Part shown: positions 1 through 8,587 of the stretch, piece by piece
Layout: the number at the start of each line of letters is the position of its first letter
Numbering within the stretch: position 1 is the stretch's first letter
The notes under the pieces: model-generated
The model's input: the letters and a program-made list of their open reading frames with translations, nothing else
Database searches by the model: none
Told to the model about the DNA's origin: nothing
Made by a program: the position numbers and the translations under genes
DNA from: Nonomuraea cavernae
Lineage (GTDB): Bacteria; Actinomycetota; Actinomycetes; Streptosporangiales; Streptosporangiaceae
NCBI RefSeq assembly: GCF_014646355.1
Contig: NZ_BMNH01000042.1
Coordinates: forward strand, 1 to 49,041
DNA length: 49,041 nucleotides
Direction of reading: 5' to 3'

Positions 1-1707
1 ACCCAGGCCACCGGAGCCCAATGGACCATCGGCTTCAACGGCACCTACACCACCACCAACACCAACCCCGCCACCTTCGCCATCAACGGCGTCACCTGCG
101 GCGGATCGGGCCCCGGCCCCGACCCCGGCCAGCAGGCCCTGGTCGTCACCCCGACCGCGCTGACCGTGCCCGAAGGCTCCAGCGCCACCTACTCGGTGCG
201 GCTGCAGACCCAGCCCACGGCGAACGTCACCGTCACCTCCACGGCCGGCAGCGGCGACACCAACCTCACCATCACCTCCGGCGCGTCGCTGACCTTCACC
301 ACCGCCAACTGGAACACCCCGCAGAACGTGACCGTCGCGGCAGCCGAGGACAGTGACACCACCAACGGCAGCCGGCCCATCACCGTCGCCTCCACCGGCC
401 TGACCAGCGTCACCGTCACCGCCACAGAAGCCGACAACGACACCGGCGGCGGCACCGGCCACGTGGACAACCCGTACGCGGGGGCCACCGGCTACGTGAA
501 CGCCGACTGGTCGGCCAAGGCCGCAGCGGAGCCCGGCGGCTCGGCCGTCGCCAACATCTCGACCGGCGTGTGGATGGACCGCATCGCGGCCATCAACGGC
601 ACCACGAGCGGCCGGGGCCTGCGCGCCCACCTGGACGCGGCCGTCACCCAGGACGCCGCCAACGGCAGCGCGCCGCTGACCATCCAGGTCGTCATCTACA
701 ACCTGCCCAACCGCGACTGCTCGGCCCTGGCCTCCAACGGCGAACTGCTCATCGCCCAGAACGGCCTCAACAGGTACAAGACCGAGTACATCGATCCGAT
801 CGCCGCCATCATGGCCGACCCCAAGTACGCCGCCCTGCGGATCGTCACCATCGTCGAGATCGACTCCCTGCCCAACCTGATCACCAACCTCGGCTTGGCC
901 AAGTGCCAGGAGGCGCAGTCGTCCGGCGCGTACGTGCAGGGCGTCCAGTACGCGCTGAACAAGCTGCACGCGATCCCGAACGTCTACACCTACCTCGACG
1001 CCGCGCACCACGGCTGGATCGGCTGGTCCAGCAACTTCGGCCCGACCGCCGACCTGATCGCCTCGACCGCGCGCGGCACCACGGCCGGATACGCCAGCAT
1101 CGACGGGTTCATCACCAACACGGCCAACTACTCGGCCCTGACCGAGCCGCACTTCTCCATCGGCACCACCGTCAACGGCACCTCGGTCCGGCAGTCGAGG
1201 TGGCTCGACTGGAACGACTACGTCGACGAGCTGACCTTCGCCCAGGCGTTCCGGACGGCCCTGGTGTCCAAGGGCTTCCCGAACACCATCGGCATGCTGA
1301 TCGACACCTCCCGCAACGGCTGGGGCGGCAGCGCCCGGCCCACCGGCCCCAGCACCTCGACCGACGTCAACACGTTCGTCGACCAGTCCCGCACCGACCG
1401 GCGGATCCACGCCGGCAACTGGTGCAACCAGAGCGGCGCCGGCCTCGGCGAGCGTCCGCGCGCCAACCCGGCGGCGGGCCTGGACGCCTACGTCTGGATC
1501 AAGCCTCCCGGCGAGTCTGACGGCTCCAGCACGGAGATCGCCAACGACGAGGGCAAGGGCTTCGACCGGATGTGCGACCCGACCTACACCGGCAACGATC
1601 GCAACGGCAACAACCTGACCGGTTCGCTGCCCAACGCGCCGCTGTCCGGCCACTGGTTCTCCGCCCAGTTCCGGCAGTTGCTGCAGAACGCCAACCCGCC
1701 GCTCTGA
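1..1707 (+). CDS. GH6 cellulase (cellobiohydrolase type), 5' end outside window
   Basis: Secreted cellulase that would release cellobiose from cellulose. The first codons, in frame 1, are the end of a CBM2-type cellulose-binding module (GFNGT, then NP, then the closing Cys near residue 34). Residues about 45-145 form a Thr/Val-rich Calx-beta-like linker domain. From about residue 150 a GH6 catalytic domain follows, with VEIDSLPN (Asp near residue 288), DTSRNGWGG and KPPGESDGSS, all typical of bacterial GH6 exoglucanases. The stop is at 1705-1707 and a strong hairpin follows. The signal peptide and most of the CBM lie upstream of the window. The order CBM2, linker domain, GH6 is seen directly; exo rather than endo mode is inferred from family resemblance. 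Confidence 0.93.
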   Translation, partial: TQATGAQWTIGFNGTYTTTNTNPATFAINGVTCGGSGPGPDPGQQALVVTPTALTVPEGSSATYSVRLQTQPTANVTVTSTAGSGDTNLTITSGASLTFTTANWNTPQNVTVAAAEDSDTTNGSRPITVASTGLTSVTVTATEADNDTGGGTGHVDNPYAGATGYVNADWSAKAAAEPGGSAVANISTGVWMDRIAAINGTTSGRGLRAHLDAAVTQDAANGSAPLTIQVVIYNLPNRDCSALASNGELLIAQNGLNRYKTEYIDPIAAIMADPKYAALRIVTIVEIDSLPNLITNLGLAKCQEAQSSGAYVQGVQYALNKLHAIPNVYTYLDAAHHGWIGWSSNFGPTADLIASTARGTTAGYASIDGFITNTANYSALTEPHFSIGTTVNGTSVRQSRWLDWNDYVDELTFAQAFRTALVSKGFPNTIGMLIDTSRNGWGGSARPTGPSTSTDVNTFVDQSRTDRRIHAGNWCNQSGAGLGERPRANPAAGLDAYVWIKPPGESDGSSTEIANDEGKGFDRMCDPTYTGNDRNGNNLTGSLPNAPLSGHWFSAQFRQLLQNANPPL

Positions 1708-1725
1708 CCTCCCGCCGAGCGCGTA

Positions 1726-1756
1726 CGGCTCCAGCCCGATCCACGGGCTGGAGCCG
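1726..1756 (+). terminator. Hairpin terminator after the GH6 gene
   Basis: A perfect 12-bp inverted repeat (CGGCTCCAGCCC / GGGCTGGAGCCG) with a 7-nt loop starts 19 nt after the GH6 stop. There is no clear U tract, as is common for actinobacterial terminators. Confidence 0.75.
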
Positions 1757-1907
1757 TTCCGCGTAACCTGGCCGCGCGTTCCGCACGGAAGAACGCCCGG
1801 CCGCGTTCGTCCGGCGTGCTGCCGCCGTGAAAGCGATCCGGCCCATCGGGGGATAAGAGGTGTCCGCTGGTCGCGTCCGGAGGGGAGCACATGTCGGGGG
1901 AAGAATC

Positions 1908-2510
1908 GTGACGGCGATGTCGTGGGCCGCCGGCCCGCTGGGGGAAGCCGTGTCCGCGCGGCGTTCGCTCGCCGACGACGAGGTGTTCGCCGAGGTGTTC
2001 GACGCCTACTTCGGCGAGATCCACGGGTACGTCGCCCAGCGGCTCGGCCCGGACAGCGCCGAGGACGTCGTCGCCGACGTGTTCCTCGTCGCGTTCCGCA
2101 AGCGCGCCGTCTACGACCCGGACCGCGCGAGCGTACGGGCCTGGCTGTACGGGATCGCCACGAAGCTGGTCGGCAAGCATCGCCGCCTGGAGGCCCGCAC
2201 GCTGCGGGCGCTCGGCCGGCACGGGCCGGACGCCGACGCGCCCGGCCCCGAGGACCGGGTCACGGTACGGGTCAGCGCGCAGAGCCTGCGGCCCGAGCTC
2301 GCGGCGGCCCTGGCCCAGCTCGACCAGCGCGACCGCGACGTCGTGCTGCTGGTCGCCCTGGCCGGGCTGAGTCACCAGGAGATCGGCACGGCGCTCGGCA
2401 TCCCGTACGGCACCGTCGGGTCGCGGCTGAACCGCGCCAGGAAGAAACTGCGCGGCGCCCTGGGCGGCACCAATCCGATGCACGTCCTGGAGGAGGCCGA
2501 CCGTGGATGA
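1908..2510 (+). CDS. ECF-family RNA polymerase sigma factor
   Basis: A 200-aa sigma-70 family protein with region 2 at about residues 25-90 (YFGEIHGYVAQRL, AEDVVADVF, AWLYGIATK) and region 4 at about 135-190 (LDQRDRDVVLL, LSHQEIGTALGIP, GSRLNRARKKL). The GTG at 1908 is chosen because GGGGGAAG lies 4 nt upstream; an in-frame GTG at 1860 would add 16 residues. The gene overlaps the next by 8 nt, so the two are probably translationally coupled. The partner is not a canonical zinc anti-sigma factor but a membrane protein often found beside this kind of sigma factor. Its target regulon cannot be read from the window. Confidence 0.93.
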   Translation: MTAMSWAAGPLGEAVSARRSLADDEVFAEVFDAYFGEIHGYVAQRLGPDSAEDVVADVFLVAFRKRAVYDPDRASVRAWLYGIATKLVGKHRRLEARTLRALGRHGPDADAPGPEDRVTVRVSAQSLRPELAAALAQLDQRDRDVVLLVALAGLSHQEIGTALGIPYGTVGSRLNRARKKLRGALGGTNPMHVLEEADRG

Positions 2511-3357
2511 CCTGCAGCGGATCCGCGACCTGTACGGCGAGCCACGGCTCGATCCGGCGGCCAAGGTCAGAGTGCGTGAGCGGCTGGCGGCCGAACCTCG
2601 GCGCGTCATCCGCTGGCGCCTGTCCTGGACGGTGGCCGTCACCTGCCTCGCCGCGTCGGTGCTCGCGGTGGTGTTCACCCTGCCGTCGCAAGGGGGCCTG
2701 TCCGGCCGGTCGATCCTGCTCGCGGCCGCCTCCACGGCCGCCTCAGACCCCACGGCCGGAGGAGCGTACTGGCACATCAGGAAACTGCGCCCGGGGACAG
2801 GGGTCACCGAGCTGTGGGTCGCCGGCGACGGCCGGGCCTGGCGCGGGCAGGGGGCGCCGGGTGAGCCGCTCACGGTCACCAGGGTGACCGGGAGGGCGCC
2901 CTTCAGCATGGCCGGGCGGGACCTGACCTTGGAGCAGATCCTGCGGCTGCCGTCCGACTCCGGCGCGCTGCGCGCGTGGGTGGCCGGGACGCTGCCCGCG
3001 AACTCCGGCGGCGGGGTCATGGCCGACGCGCTCAGCGGGCTGCTGTGGAGCAAGCCGTCCCCGCCCGGTGTCCGGGCCGCCGCCTACCGGCTGCTCGCCG
3101 ACCTGCCGGACGTCCGTTACCTGGGTGGCCGTACCGACCAGCGGGGCCGGCCGGGCGAAGCGTTCGCCTTCACCCCCGCCCCGGGGGTGCGCCGGACCCT
3201 GATCATCGACCCGGTCAGCTCACAGGTCCTGTCCTGCGCCGACACCGGCCCGGACGGCACGACCGAACGCCTCGAACTGGTCCTGGACGCCGGCTGGACC
3301 GACACGGCCCCACCCACCCCCACCCGTCACCGGCCCCCGGCGCCCCGGACGCCGTAA
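2503..3357 (+). CDS. CU044_5270-type membrane-anchored partner of the ECF sigma factor
   Basis: A 284-aa protein starting at GTG 2503 inside the end of the sigma gene. Residues 1-38 are charged and probably cytoplasmic; one transmembrane helix follows at about 39-60 (TVAVTCLAASVLAVVFTLP). The rest, about 220 aa, would be extracytoplasmic and ends in a Pro/Thr/Arg-rich tail. The layout matches the actinobacterial CU044_5270 family, regularly encoded after ECF sigma genes, so an anti-sigma or sensor role is plausible. No zinc-binding HxxxCxxC motif is present in the N-terminus. The function is inferred from context only. Confidence 0.7.
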   Translation: MDDLQRIRDLYGEPRLDPAAKVRVRERLAAEPRRVIRWRLSWTVAVTCLAASVLAVVFTLPSQGGLSGRSILLAAASTAASDPTAGGAYWHIRKLRPGTGVTELWVAGDGRAWRGQGAPGEPLTVTRVTGRAPFSMAGRDLTLEQILRLPSDSGALRAWVAGTLPANSGGGVMADALSGLLWSKPSPPGVRAAAYRLLADLPDVRYLGGRTDQRGRPGEAFAFTPAPGVRRTLIIDPVSSQVLSCADTGPDGTTERLELVLDAGWTDTAPPTPTRHRPPAPRTP

Positions 3358-3367
3358 CCGGCGAGGT

Positions 3368-3395
3368 GCGTGACCGCCCGTAGGCGCGGTCACGC
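3368..3395 (+). terminator. Hairpin terminator after the sigma operon
   Basis: A 10-bp perfect inverted repeat (GCGTGACCGC / GCGGTCACGC) with an 8-nt loop starts 10 nt after the stop of the sigma partner gene. Confidence 0.65.
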
Positions 3396-3502
3396 CCGGA
3401 TGCCCGGTTCCCGCGCGCGTTCCGCGGCTGGAAGAGCCGCGACGCGCCTTCGTTCATCGCACCGCGCGTGGGTTTCGCGCGCCCGAAATCAGGAGCGCTG
3501 AG

Positions 3503-5161
3503 ATGTTCTGGCGTAGCCGAACCGGCCGGGCCATCTGCCTGGCCGACCAGTTCCCCGTGGTCGACGTGCCGGAGGTGATGCGGGGCCGGGTCAGGTTCGC
3601 CGGCCTGCCGCCCGTGGACCTGGGCACGGACGTCGACTGGCGGTCGAATCCGCACGGGAACCGCTCGTGGGCGCTGAACCTGCACACGCTGCGCTGGGCG
3701 GGTCGGCTGGTCGCCGAGTACGAGCGGACCGGCGACCGGGACCTGCTCGACCGGGCCGCCGCGGTCACCCATGACTGGCTGCGCGAGAACCCCCGGGGCG
3801 GCCCCGGCGTCAGCCCCTGGGCGTGGGCCGAGCACGCGGTCGCGCTGCGCGCCCCGGTGCTCGTCTGCCTCAGCGCGCACGTACGGACCGACCACCTGTG
3901 GGACGGCCTGGCCGAGCACGGCGAGGTCCTGGCCGATTCCGCGTTGTACCGGCAGGGCCACAACCACGGGCTGGACCAGGACATCGGGCTGCTGGTGGTC
4001 GGCTGCCGCCTGGGCCGGGACGGGTGGCGCAAGCTGGCGATCCGGCGGATGACCGCCTCGGCCGAGCTGTCCATCGACGCGCAGGGCGTGCTGCACGAAC
4101 AGGCCCCGAGGTACGGCCTCTACGTCCACCGGCGACTGGGCGTGGCGCTGCGCGCGATCGAGGAGAGCGGCGCGCCGGTGCCCGCGCGGCTCACCGGCCG
4201 CCGCGCCTCGCTCGAGACGTACATCGCGCACGCGACCCAGCCCGACGGCCGTCTGGTGCCCATCGGGGACAGCCCGGCGGACACCCGCGCGCCCGCCTTC
4301 GCGACCGCCTCCGGGCAGGGCGAGCCGGTGGTGAAGGTGTTCGACGGCGGTTACGTCTTCGGCAGAACCTCCTGGGGCGACCCGCGCGCCGCCTACTACT
4401 CGATCAGGTTCGGGCCGGGACGGCGGTTGCACGGGCACGAGGACCACCTCGGCGTCACCTACCACGCGCACGGCCGGAACATCCTGGTCGAGGCCGGTTT
4501 TCACTCCTACGAGAAGACCGCCTACGCCGAGTGGACCCGCTCGCCCGAGGCGCACAACGTTCCGGTCGTGGTGGGTGCCGGGTTCCGGCCCGGCACGCCC
4601 ACCCGCCTGACCGGCTCCACCCTGGGCCCTTCGCGGCAGACCTTCCGGCTCGCCGACGACGCCTACGGCGTGTGCCGGACCCGCGAGATCCTGGTCGAGC
4701 ACGGGCCCGACCTGATGGCCGTGCTGGACTCGGTGCCCACCGGGTCCGTGTCGCGCGGCCGCTGGCACTTCGACCCGTCGCTCCGGCCGGTCTCCCAGCG
4801 CGACGGCGTGGTGGTCCTCGGCGACGGCGACTGGCGCGTGACCCTCCTCCACCTCGCGCTCCCGTCAACCGGTCTGCCGACCAGCGGGCAGACGGTGGGC
4901 AGCAGCACCATCTCGACCGGGTATCTGCGGACGGCCGAGGCGGTGACCGTGTCGTCTCCGGAGGCGGCCCGGCTGCTGACCGTGATCGTGCCCGGAGCGG
5001 CGGACGCGCGGGTCTCGGTCGTGGACGGGGTGATCACCGTGCACACGCCCGGTGGGCCGGTCGCGCTCCCGTGGCCCGTTCAGGCTCCGTACGACCAGCC
5101 GGGGTGGGTGCGGGCGGGGAGGTCGCGGGTCCGACTCGCCGTCGGCGAACCGACGGTCTAG
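3503..5161 (+). CDS. Heparinase II/III-like alginate/heparin lyase family protein
   Basis: A 552-aa protein with the two-part family architecture: an N-terminal alpha/alpha toroid (about 1-260, including GHNHGLDQD near 152) and a C-terminal beta-sandwich beginning around 285 (GGYVFGRTSW, HGHEDHLGVTYH, AEAHNV-type block with PEAHNVPVVV). Family members cleave uronic-acid polysaccharides by beta-elimination; the real substrate is unknown. The ATG at 3503 has AGGAG 7 nt upstream. No signal peptide or membrane helix is visible, so it may be cytoplasmic or exported by another route. It stands alone in its direction, and its stop overlaps the stop of the convergent gene in a shared CTAG. Confidence 0.85.
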   Translation: MFWRSRTGRAICLADQFPVVDVPEVMRGRVRFAGLPPVDLGTDVDWRSNPHGNRSWALNLHTLRWAGRLVAEYERTGDRDLLDRAAAVTHDWLRENPRGGPGVSPWAWAEHAVALRAPVLVCLSAHVRTDHLWDGLAEHGEVLADSALYRQGHNHGLDQDIGLLVVGCRLGRDGWRKLAIRRMTASAELSIDAQGVLHEQAPRYGLYVHRRLGVALRAIEESGAPVPARLTGRRASLETYIAHATQPDGRLVPIGDSPADTRAPAFATASGQGEPVVKVFDGGYVFGRTSWGDPRAAYYSIRFGPGRRLHGHEDHLGVTYHAHGRNILVEAGFHSYEKTAYAEWTRSPEAHNVPVVVGAGFRPGTPTRLTGSTLGPSRQTFRLADDAYGVCRTREILVEHGPDLMAVLDSVPTGSVSRGRWHFDPSLRPVSQRDGVVVLGDGDWRVTLLHLALPSTGLPTSGQTVGSSTISTGYLRTAEAVTVSSPEAARLLTVIVPGAADARVSVVDGVITVHTPGGPVALPWPVQAPYDQPGWVRAGRSRVRLAVGEPTV

Positions 5162-5922
5162 AGCCAGCGGCCGACGGGCGGCGCGGCCGGATCGGGCGCC
5201 GGGGCGCGCCCGGTGACCCAGGCCGCCAGCCGCGCGGCGGTCCCGTGTACCTCGCGCGGGACGCCCGGCTCGTCCGGCGGGCCGGTGGGCGGCGGCACGC
5301 TCACCGCCCAGGAGCGCCGCCTGTCGTCCGGCCGGATCATCAGGCCGGGTCCCTGCCCGCGGCGTTCCCACAGCCCGGTCACGTCCGTGAGCAGCGCGTC
5401 CACGAAGTCGGGCGGGAAGTCCTCGAACCGGCCGCCCGAGTCCAGGTCCACCGCGTGCACCCACACCTCTCGGGCGCGCATCCAGATGATCTCCGACGCC
5501 GGCACCAGGCGGCCCTGCGCGGTGCGCACCCGCTCGGCCAGGTCGGAGTCGCTCAGCGCGGCCAGATCCGACCGCAGCGCGGCCGACGTCCGCTCCGCCA
5601 GCTCGGTGAGCGCGCCCGGCGACAACCGGGCCAGTTCCTCGATCTCAGCCTCACGGGCTCCGCCCCTGGCGTACATCGGGGTCTCCTCCCCCGTGTGCGC
5701 CCAGTGCACGAGCCTGCCCAGAGCGCGCGCGTTGGCGGCGACGTGCGCCACCAGGTGGCGGCCCGTCCAGCCCGGCAGCAGGCTCGGCCGGTCGAGGTCG
5801 CAGCCGCGCAGCCGGGCTGCGAAGTAGGAGGTGCCCTCGTCCAGCCAGCGCAGGCGGGCGGCCTCCCGAACGGCGGCGCGAGGCCGGTCAGGCACCGCGA
5901 CGCCCCGTGCCGGCCGGCTCAC
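5158..5922 (-). CDS. Mycothiol-dependent maleylpyruvate isomerase family (MDMPI/DinB-like) protein
   Basis: A 254-aa protein of the family that uses mycothiol as cofactor, as in maleylpyruvate isomerases of gentisate degradation; most members have no assigned substrate. The hallmark LLPGWTGRHLVAHVAANARA (about 47-67) carries a metal-binding His, and a second conserved block is WMRAREVWVHAVDLD. The GTG at 5922 has GGAG 4 nt upstream. An alternative GTG at 5895 overlaps the stop of a short upstream reading frame (GTGCCTGA), suggesting coupling. No gentisate-pathway genes adjoin, so a detoxification or general thiol role is equally possible. Confidence 0.85.
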   Translation of the reverse strand: MSRPARGVAVPDRPRAAVREAARLRWLDEGTSYFAARLRGCDLDRPSLLPGWTGRHLVAHVAANARALGRLVHWAHTGEETPMYARGGAREAEIEELARLSPGALTELAERTSAALRSDLAALSDSDLAERVRTAQGRLVPASEIIWMRAREVWVHAVDLDSGGRFEDFPPDFVDALLTDVTGLWERRGQGPGLMIRPDDRRRSWAVSVPPPTGPPDEPGVPREVHGTAARLAAWVTGRAPAPDPAAPPVGRWL

Positions 5923-5998
5923 CGATCTCCACGGCCTGGTCGCCGACCACCCGCGCGACGGCCGTACGACGGGGCAGGCGCGGAGTCACGACCTTCAC
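5888..5998 (-). CDS. Small 36-residue reading frame, possible leader or gene remnant
   Basis: Starts at GTG 5998 with a good Shine-Dalgarno (AGAGGAG, 6 nt spacing) and ends in TGA at 5888-5890, inside the 5' part of the MDMPI gene. The peptide is basic at its start (KVVTPRLPRRT), followed by AVARVVGDQAVEIGEPAG, which faintly recalls the N-terminus of fumarylacetoacetate-hydrolase family proteins, frequent partners of this isomerase family. It may be a translated leader that couples to GTG 5895, or the stub of a lost gene. The resemblance is weak and the function unknown. Confidence 0.35.
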   Translation of the reverse strand: MKVVTPRLPRRTAVARVVGDQAVEIGEPAGTGRRGA

Positions 5999-6065
5999 GC
6001 GCGCTCCTCTCGATGAGCGTCCTGGGCTTTCCCCCTCCACCCTCCAGTAACCCACGACGCGGTCA

Positions 6066-7184
6066 CTACAGCCAGTCGCGGCCCTTGAAGACCAGGTAGA
6101 GCACCAGGCAGACGACGGCCATGAGGACCATCGCGAACGGATAGCCGAACGTCCAGTGGGTCTCGGGCATGACGTCGAAGTTCATTCCGTAGATGGTGCC
6201 CACCAGCGTCGGCGCGAACAGGATGGCCGCCCAGGCGGAGATCTTCTTGACCTCCTCGCCCTGCCGGATGCTGGCCTCGGTCATCTTGGCCATCTCGGAG
6301 TTCTGCGCCTGGGTCACCAGCGTCGAGTTGACCAGCAGGATGTTCTGGAGCAGCTGGCGGAACCCGGCCAGCCGCTCGTTCACGGTGATGACGTGGTCGG
6401 CCACGTCGCGCAGGTAGCTCTGCAGCTCCTCGTCGACGCCGTACTTGTCGGCCCCGGCGATGAAGCCGTCGATCATCCGCGCCAGCGGCGCCGTGGCCCG
6501 CTGGAACTCGATCACCTCGCCCGACAGCTCGTAGACGCGCCGCGAGACGGCCGGGTCGCCGCCGAACACCTGCGCCTCGATCTCCTCGATGTCCTTCTGC
6601 AGCCCGGCCACCACCGGGGCGTAGCCGTCGACCACGGCGTCGAGGACGGCGTACAGCACGGCCTGCGGGCCCTGCCGCAGCAGCTCGGGGTCGGACTCCA
6701 TGCGCCTGCGGACGGACTGCAGGTCGGGCGCCTCCGCGTGCCGTACGGTGAGCACGAAGTTGGGGCCGACGAAGACGTGCAGCTCGCCGAACGCGACCTG
6801 CTCGACGTCGTCGAGGTAGTCGGCGGCGCGCAGCACCACGAACAACGTGTCGCCGTAGCGGTCGTACTTCGGCCGCTGCGAGCCGACGACGGCGTCCTCC
6901 AGCGCCAGCTCGTGCAGCTCGAACTCCTCCGCGAGCTGCGTCAGCTCCCACTCCTGCGGCCGGTAGAGGCCGATCCAGGCGAGGCCGTCCGGCGTCTGCT
7001 TGAGGCGTTCGAAGGCGTCGGCGAGCGACTGGGGGGTGTCGACGCGCCTGCCGTCCTGGTAGATCGCGTTGTCGATGACGGTCGGCCGGCTGGGGGCCTC
7101 GTCGGTGGCGCGGGGGTCCATCGAGTGCTCGGGTGCTTGCTCACGGCTGGAGCCGCCTTGCCGGAAGCCCTTCGTCCGTGCCAT
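6066..7184 (-). CDS. corA: CorA family magnesium/cobalt channel
   Basis: A 372-aa inner-membrane divalent-cation channel. A long N-terminal cytoplasmic domain and stalk helix precede two C-terminal membrane helices. The first ends in the selectivity motif Gly333-Met-Asn of YGMNFDVMPE; the second (FAMVLMAVVCLVLYLVF) ends two turns from the basic C-terminus KGRDWL. The ATG at 7184 is preceded by AAAGGAGAT. It is encoded 9 bp after an NTF2-like gene on the same strand and may share its transcript. Confidence 0.95.
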   Translation of the reverse strand: MARTKGFRQGGSSREQAPEHSMDPRATDEAPSRPTVIDNAIYQDGRRVDTPQSLADAFERLKQTPDGLAWIGLYRPQEWELTQLAEEFELHELALEDAVVGSQRPKYDRYGDTLFVVLRAADYLDDVEQVAFGELHVFVGPNFVLTVRHAEAPDLQSVRRRMESDPELLRQGPQAVLYAVLDAVVDGYAPVVAGLQKDIEEIEAQVFGGDPAVSRRVYELSGEVIEFQRATAPLARMIDGFIAGADKYGVDEELQSYLRDVADHVITVNERLAGFRQLLQNILLVNSTLVTQAQNSEMAKMTEASIRQGEEVKKISAWAAILFAPTLVGTIYGMNFDVMPETHWTFGYPFAMVLMAVVCLVLYLVFKGRDWL

Positions 7185-7193
7185 ACATCTCCT

Positions 7194-7661
7194 TTACGTT
7201 AACTTGTCGAGCTCGCGCGTCGCCCGGTCGCGGATGGTCTTGCGCCACATCGGTGTCCAGCCGAAGATCAGGCCGTGCGGTCTGCCGAGGGCCATCCGGG
7301 ACCACCGTTTGAAATCGAAGTCGTCGTGGTGGCGGACGATCAGGCCGTCCTCGAACCTGAACAGCACGTCCACCTCGTTGACCACCTCGCGGCCGGTGCT
7401 CGAGAAGACGTAGCGGACGGTCCAGTGGGCGGTGCCGGTGCGGTCGTCGGCCGTCACGGCGCCGTAGTCGGACCTAAGACCGTCACGAACCCCGAGTTGC
7501 AGCCGCCACATCGCCATGACCCTGTCGCGACCCTCGACCTCCTGGAAGATCGGGTCGCCATAACTCACCTCGGGGTGGTAGCAGCGCTCCATGGCCGCGT
7601 AGTCAGCGCGCCCCAGAGCTTCGTAGAAGGCGCCTATCAACGCCACGTGCCGATCGTTCAC
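7194..7661 (-). CDS. NTF2-like/SnoaL-like fold protein
   Basis: A 155-aa single-domain protein with the cone-shaped NTF2-like pattern: N-terminal helices (FYEALGRADYAAMERCYHPEV), then the strands VSYGDPIF, GRDRVMAMW, HWTVRYVF, NEVDVLFRFEDGLIVRHHDDFD. Such proteins are small-molecule binding enzymes or accessory domains; no substrate can be assigned. The GTG at 7661 directly abuts AGGAGG, an unusually short spacing; a GTG five codons later is a possible alternative, 15 nt from it. It starts 4 bp after the amidohydrolase stop, so the pair is probably co-transcribed. Confidence 0.75.
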   Translation of the reverse strand: MNDRHVALIGAFYEALGRADYAAMERCYHPEVSYGDPIFQEVEGRDRVMAMWRLQLGVRDGLRSDYGAVTADDRTGTAHWTVRYVFSSTGREVVNEVDVLFRFEDGLIVRHHDDFDFKRWSRMALGRPHGLIFGWTPMWRKTIRDRATRELDKLT

Positions 7662-7665
7662 CCTC

Positions 7666-8553
7666 CTATGAGACCATGGCCGCGCCGTTGTGCCAGCAGA
7701 CGGCCCTCACCCAGTCGTCACCGAGATCGAGCCGCTCGAGCGCCCGCAACTGGTGCGCGTACGTGTGCGGAATCGTCGGGAAGTCACTGCCCAGCACCAC
7801 CTTCCCCGCCAGCCCCAGATCGAACAGGGCGGGCCGCAACCGCTCCGGAAACGGCATGTCGCGCTCGGCGAAGTCGGTGAAGGCCATCGTGGTGTCCAGC
7901 GCCACCCGCTCGTAGCGGGCGGCCAGGTCGAAGAACGGGTCGTACTCCGGCATGCCGAGGTGGGCGATCACCACCCGCAGCCGGGGATGCCGGCGCAGCA
8001 CCTCGCCGATCGGCCCGGGCCCGACGTGGCCTCCGGGCACCGGGACCGAGCTCGCGTGCACGATCACCGGCAGGCCCGACTCGGCCAGCAGCCCCCAGAT
8101 CTCGTCGAGCTCGGCCGCCCTCGGATCGAACCCGCCCACCTGGAGGTGCACCTTGAAGATCCGCGCCCCGGCCGCCAGCGCCCGCCGCACGTAGCGGGCG
8201 GCTCCGGGCTCGGGGTAGAAGGTCGCCGACGGCAGGCAGCCCGGGGTGCGGCGGGCGAAGTCGAGGGTCCAGTCGTTCAGATCGGCGGCCATGTCCGGCC
8301 GGTGCGCGTAGGCGAGCGCGGGGAACGACCGCACGCCCAGCTCGCGCAGCCGGTCGACGCGCCGCCGCACCGGCCACTGGTACTCGATCTTCCAGCCGCC
8401 GCCCATGAGCGGGCCACCGTGCTCGAAGTGGTGCCAGACCCGGCGCTCCATCCGCTCGGGCAGGAAGTGCACGTGCAGGTCGATCAGCCCAGGCAGGCCC
8501 AGTGATCGCCACCACTCCGGAACCCCGGCGTCGGAATCGGATTCTGTGAGCAC
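7666..8553 (-). CDS. Amidohydrolase-2 family TIM-barrel metal-dependent hydrolase
   Basis: A 295-aa predicted metallo-hydrolase or decarboxylase of the amidohydrolase superfamily. Metal and catalytic residues are visible: the HVH of LIDLHVHFLP, then VIVHAS, VIAHLGMPEYDPFFDLA and LGSDFPT. GTG 8553 is preferred because TAAAGT lies 7 nt before it, a leaderless arrangement; an in-frame TTG at 8595 would extend it by 14 residues but would put that element inside the coding sequence. The substrate is unknown. It is divergent from the M50 gene with only 34 bp between the starts. Confidence 0.82.
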   Translation of the reverse strand: MLTESDSDAGVPEWWRSLGLPGLIDLHVHFLPERMERRVWHHFEHGGPLMGGGWKIEYQWPVRRRVDRLRELGVRSFPALAYAHRPDMAADLNDWTLDFARRTPGCLPSATFYPEPGAARYVRRALAAGARIFKVHLQVGGFDPRAAELDEIWGLLAESGLPVIVHASSVPVPGGHVGPGPIGEVLRRHPRLRVVIAHLGMPEYDPFFDLAARYERVALDTTMAFTDFAERDMPFPERLRPALFDLGLAGKVVLGSDFPTIPHTYAHQLRALERLDLGDDWVRAVCWHNGAAMVS

Positions 8554-8560
8554 AGCCGAG

Positions 8561-8578
8561 ACTTTACCCGGATAGGGT
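8561..8578. promoter_or_regulatory. Divergent compact promoter pair (leaderless)
   Basis: In the 34-bp gap between the amidohydrolase and M50 genes, TAAAGT (minus strand, 8566-8561) sits 7 nt before GTG 8553, and TAGGGT (plus strand, 8573-8578) sits 9 nt before ATG 8588. No -35 element is clear for either. Confidence 0.45.
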
Positions 8579-8587
8579 TTTGTCCTG

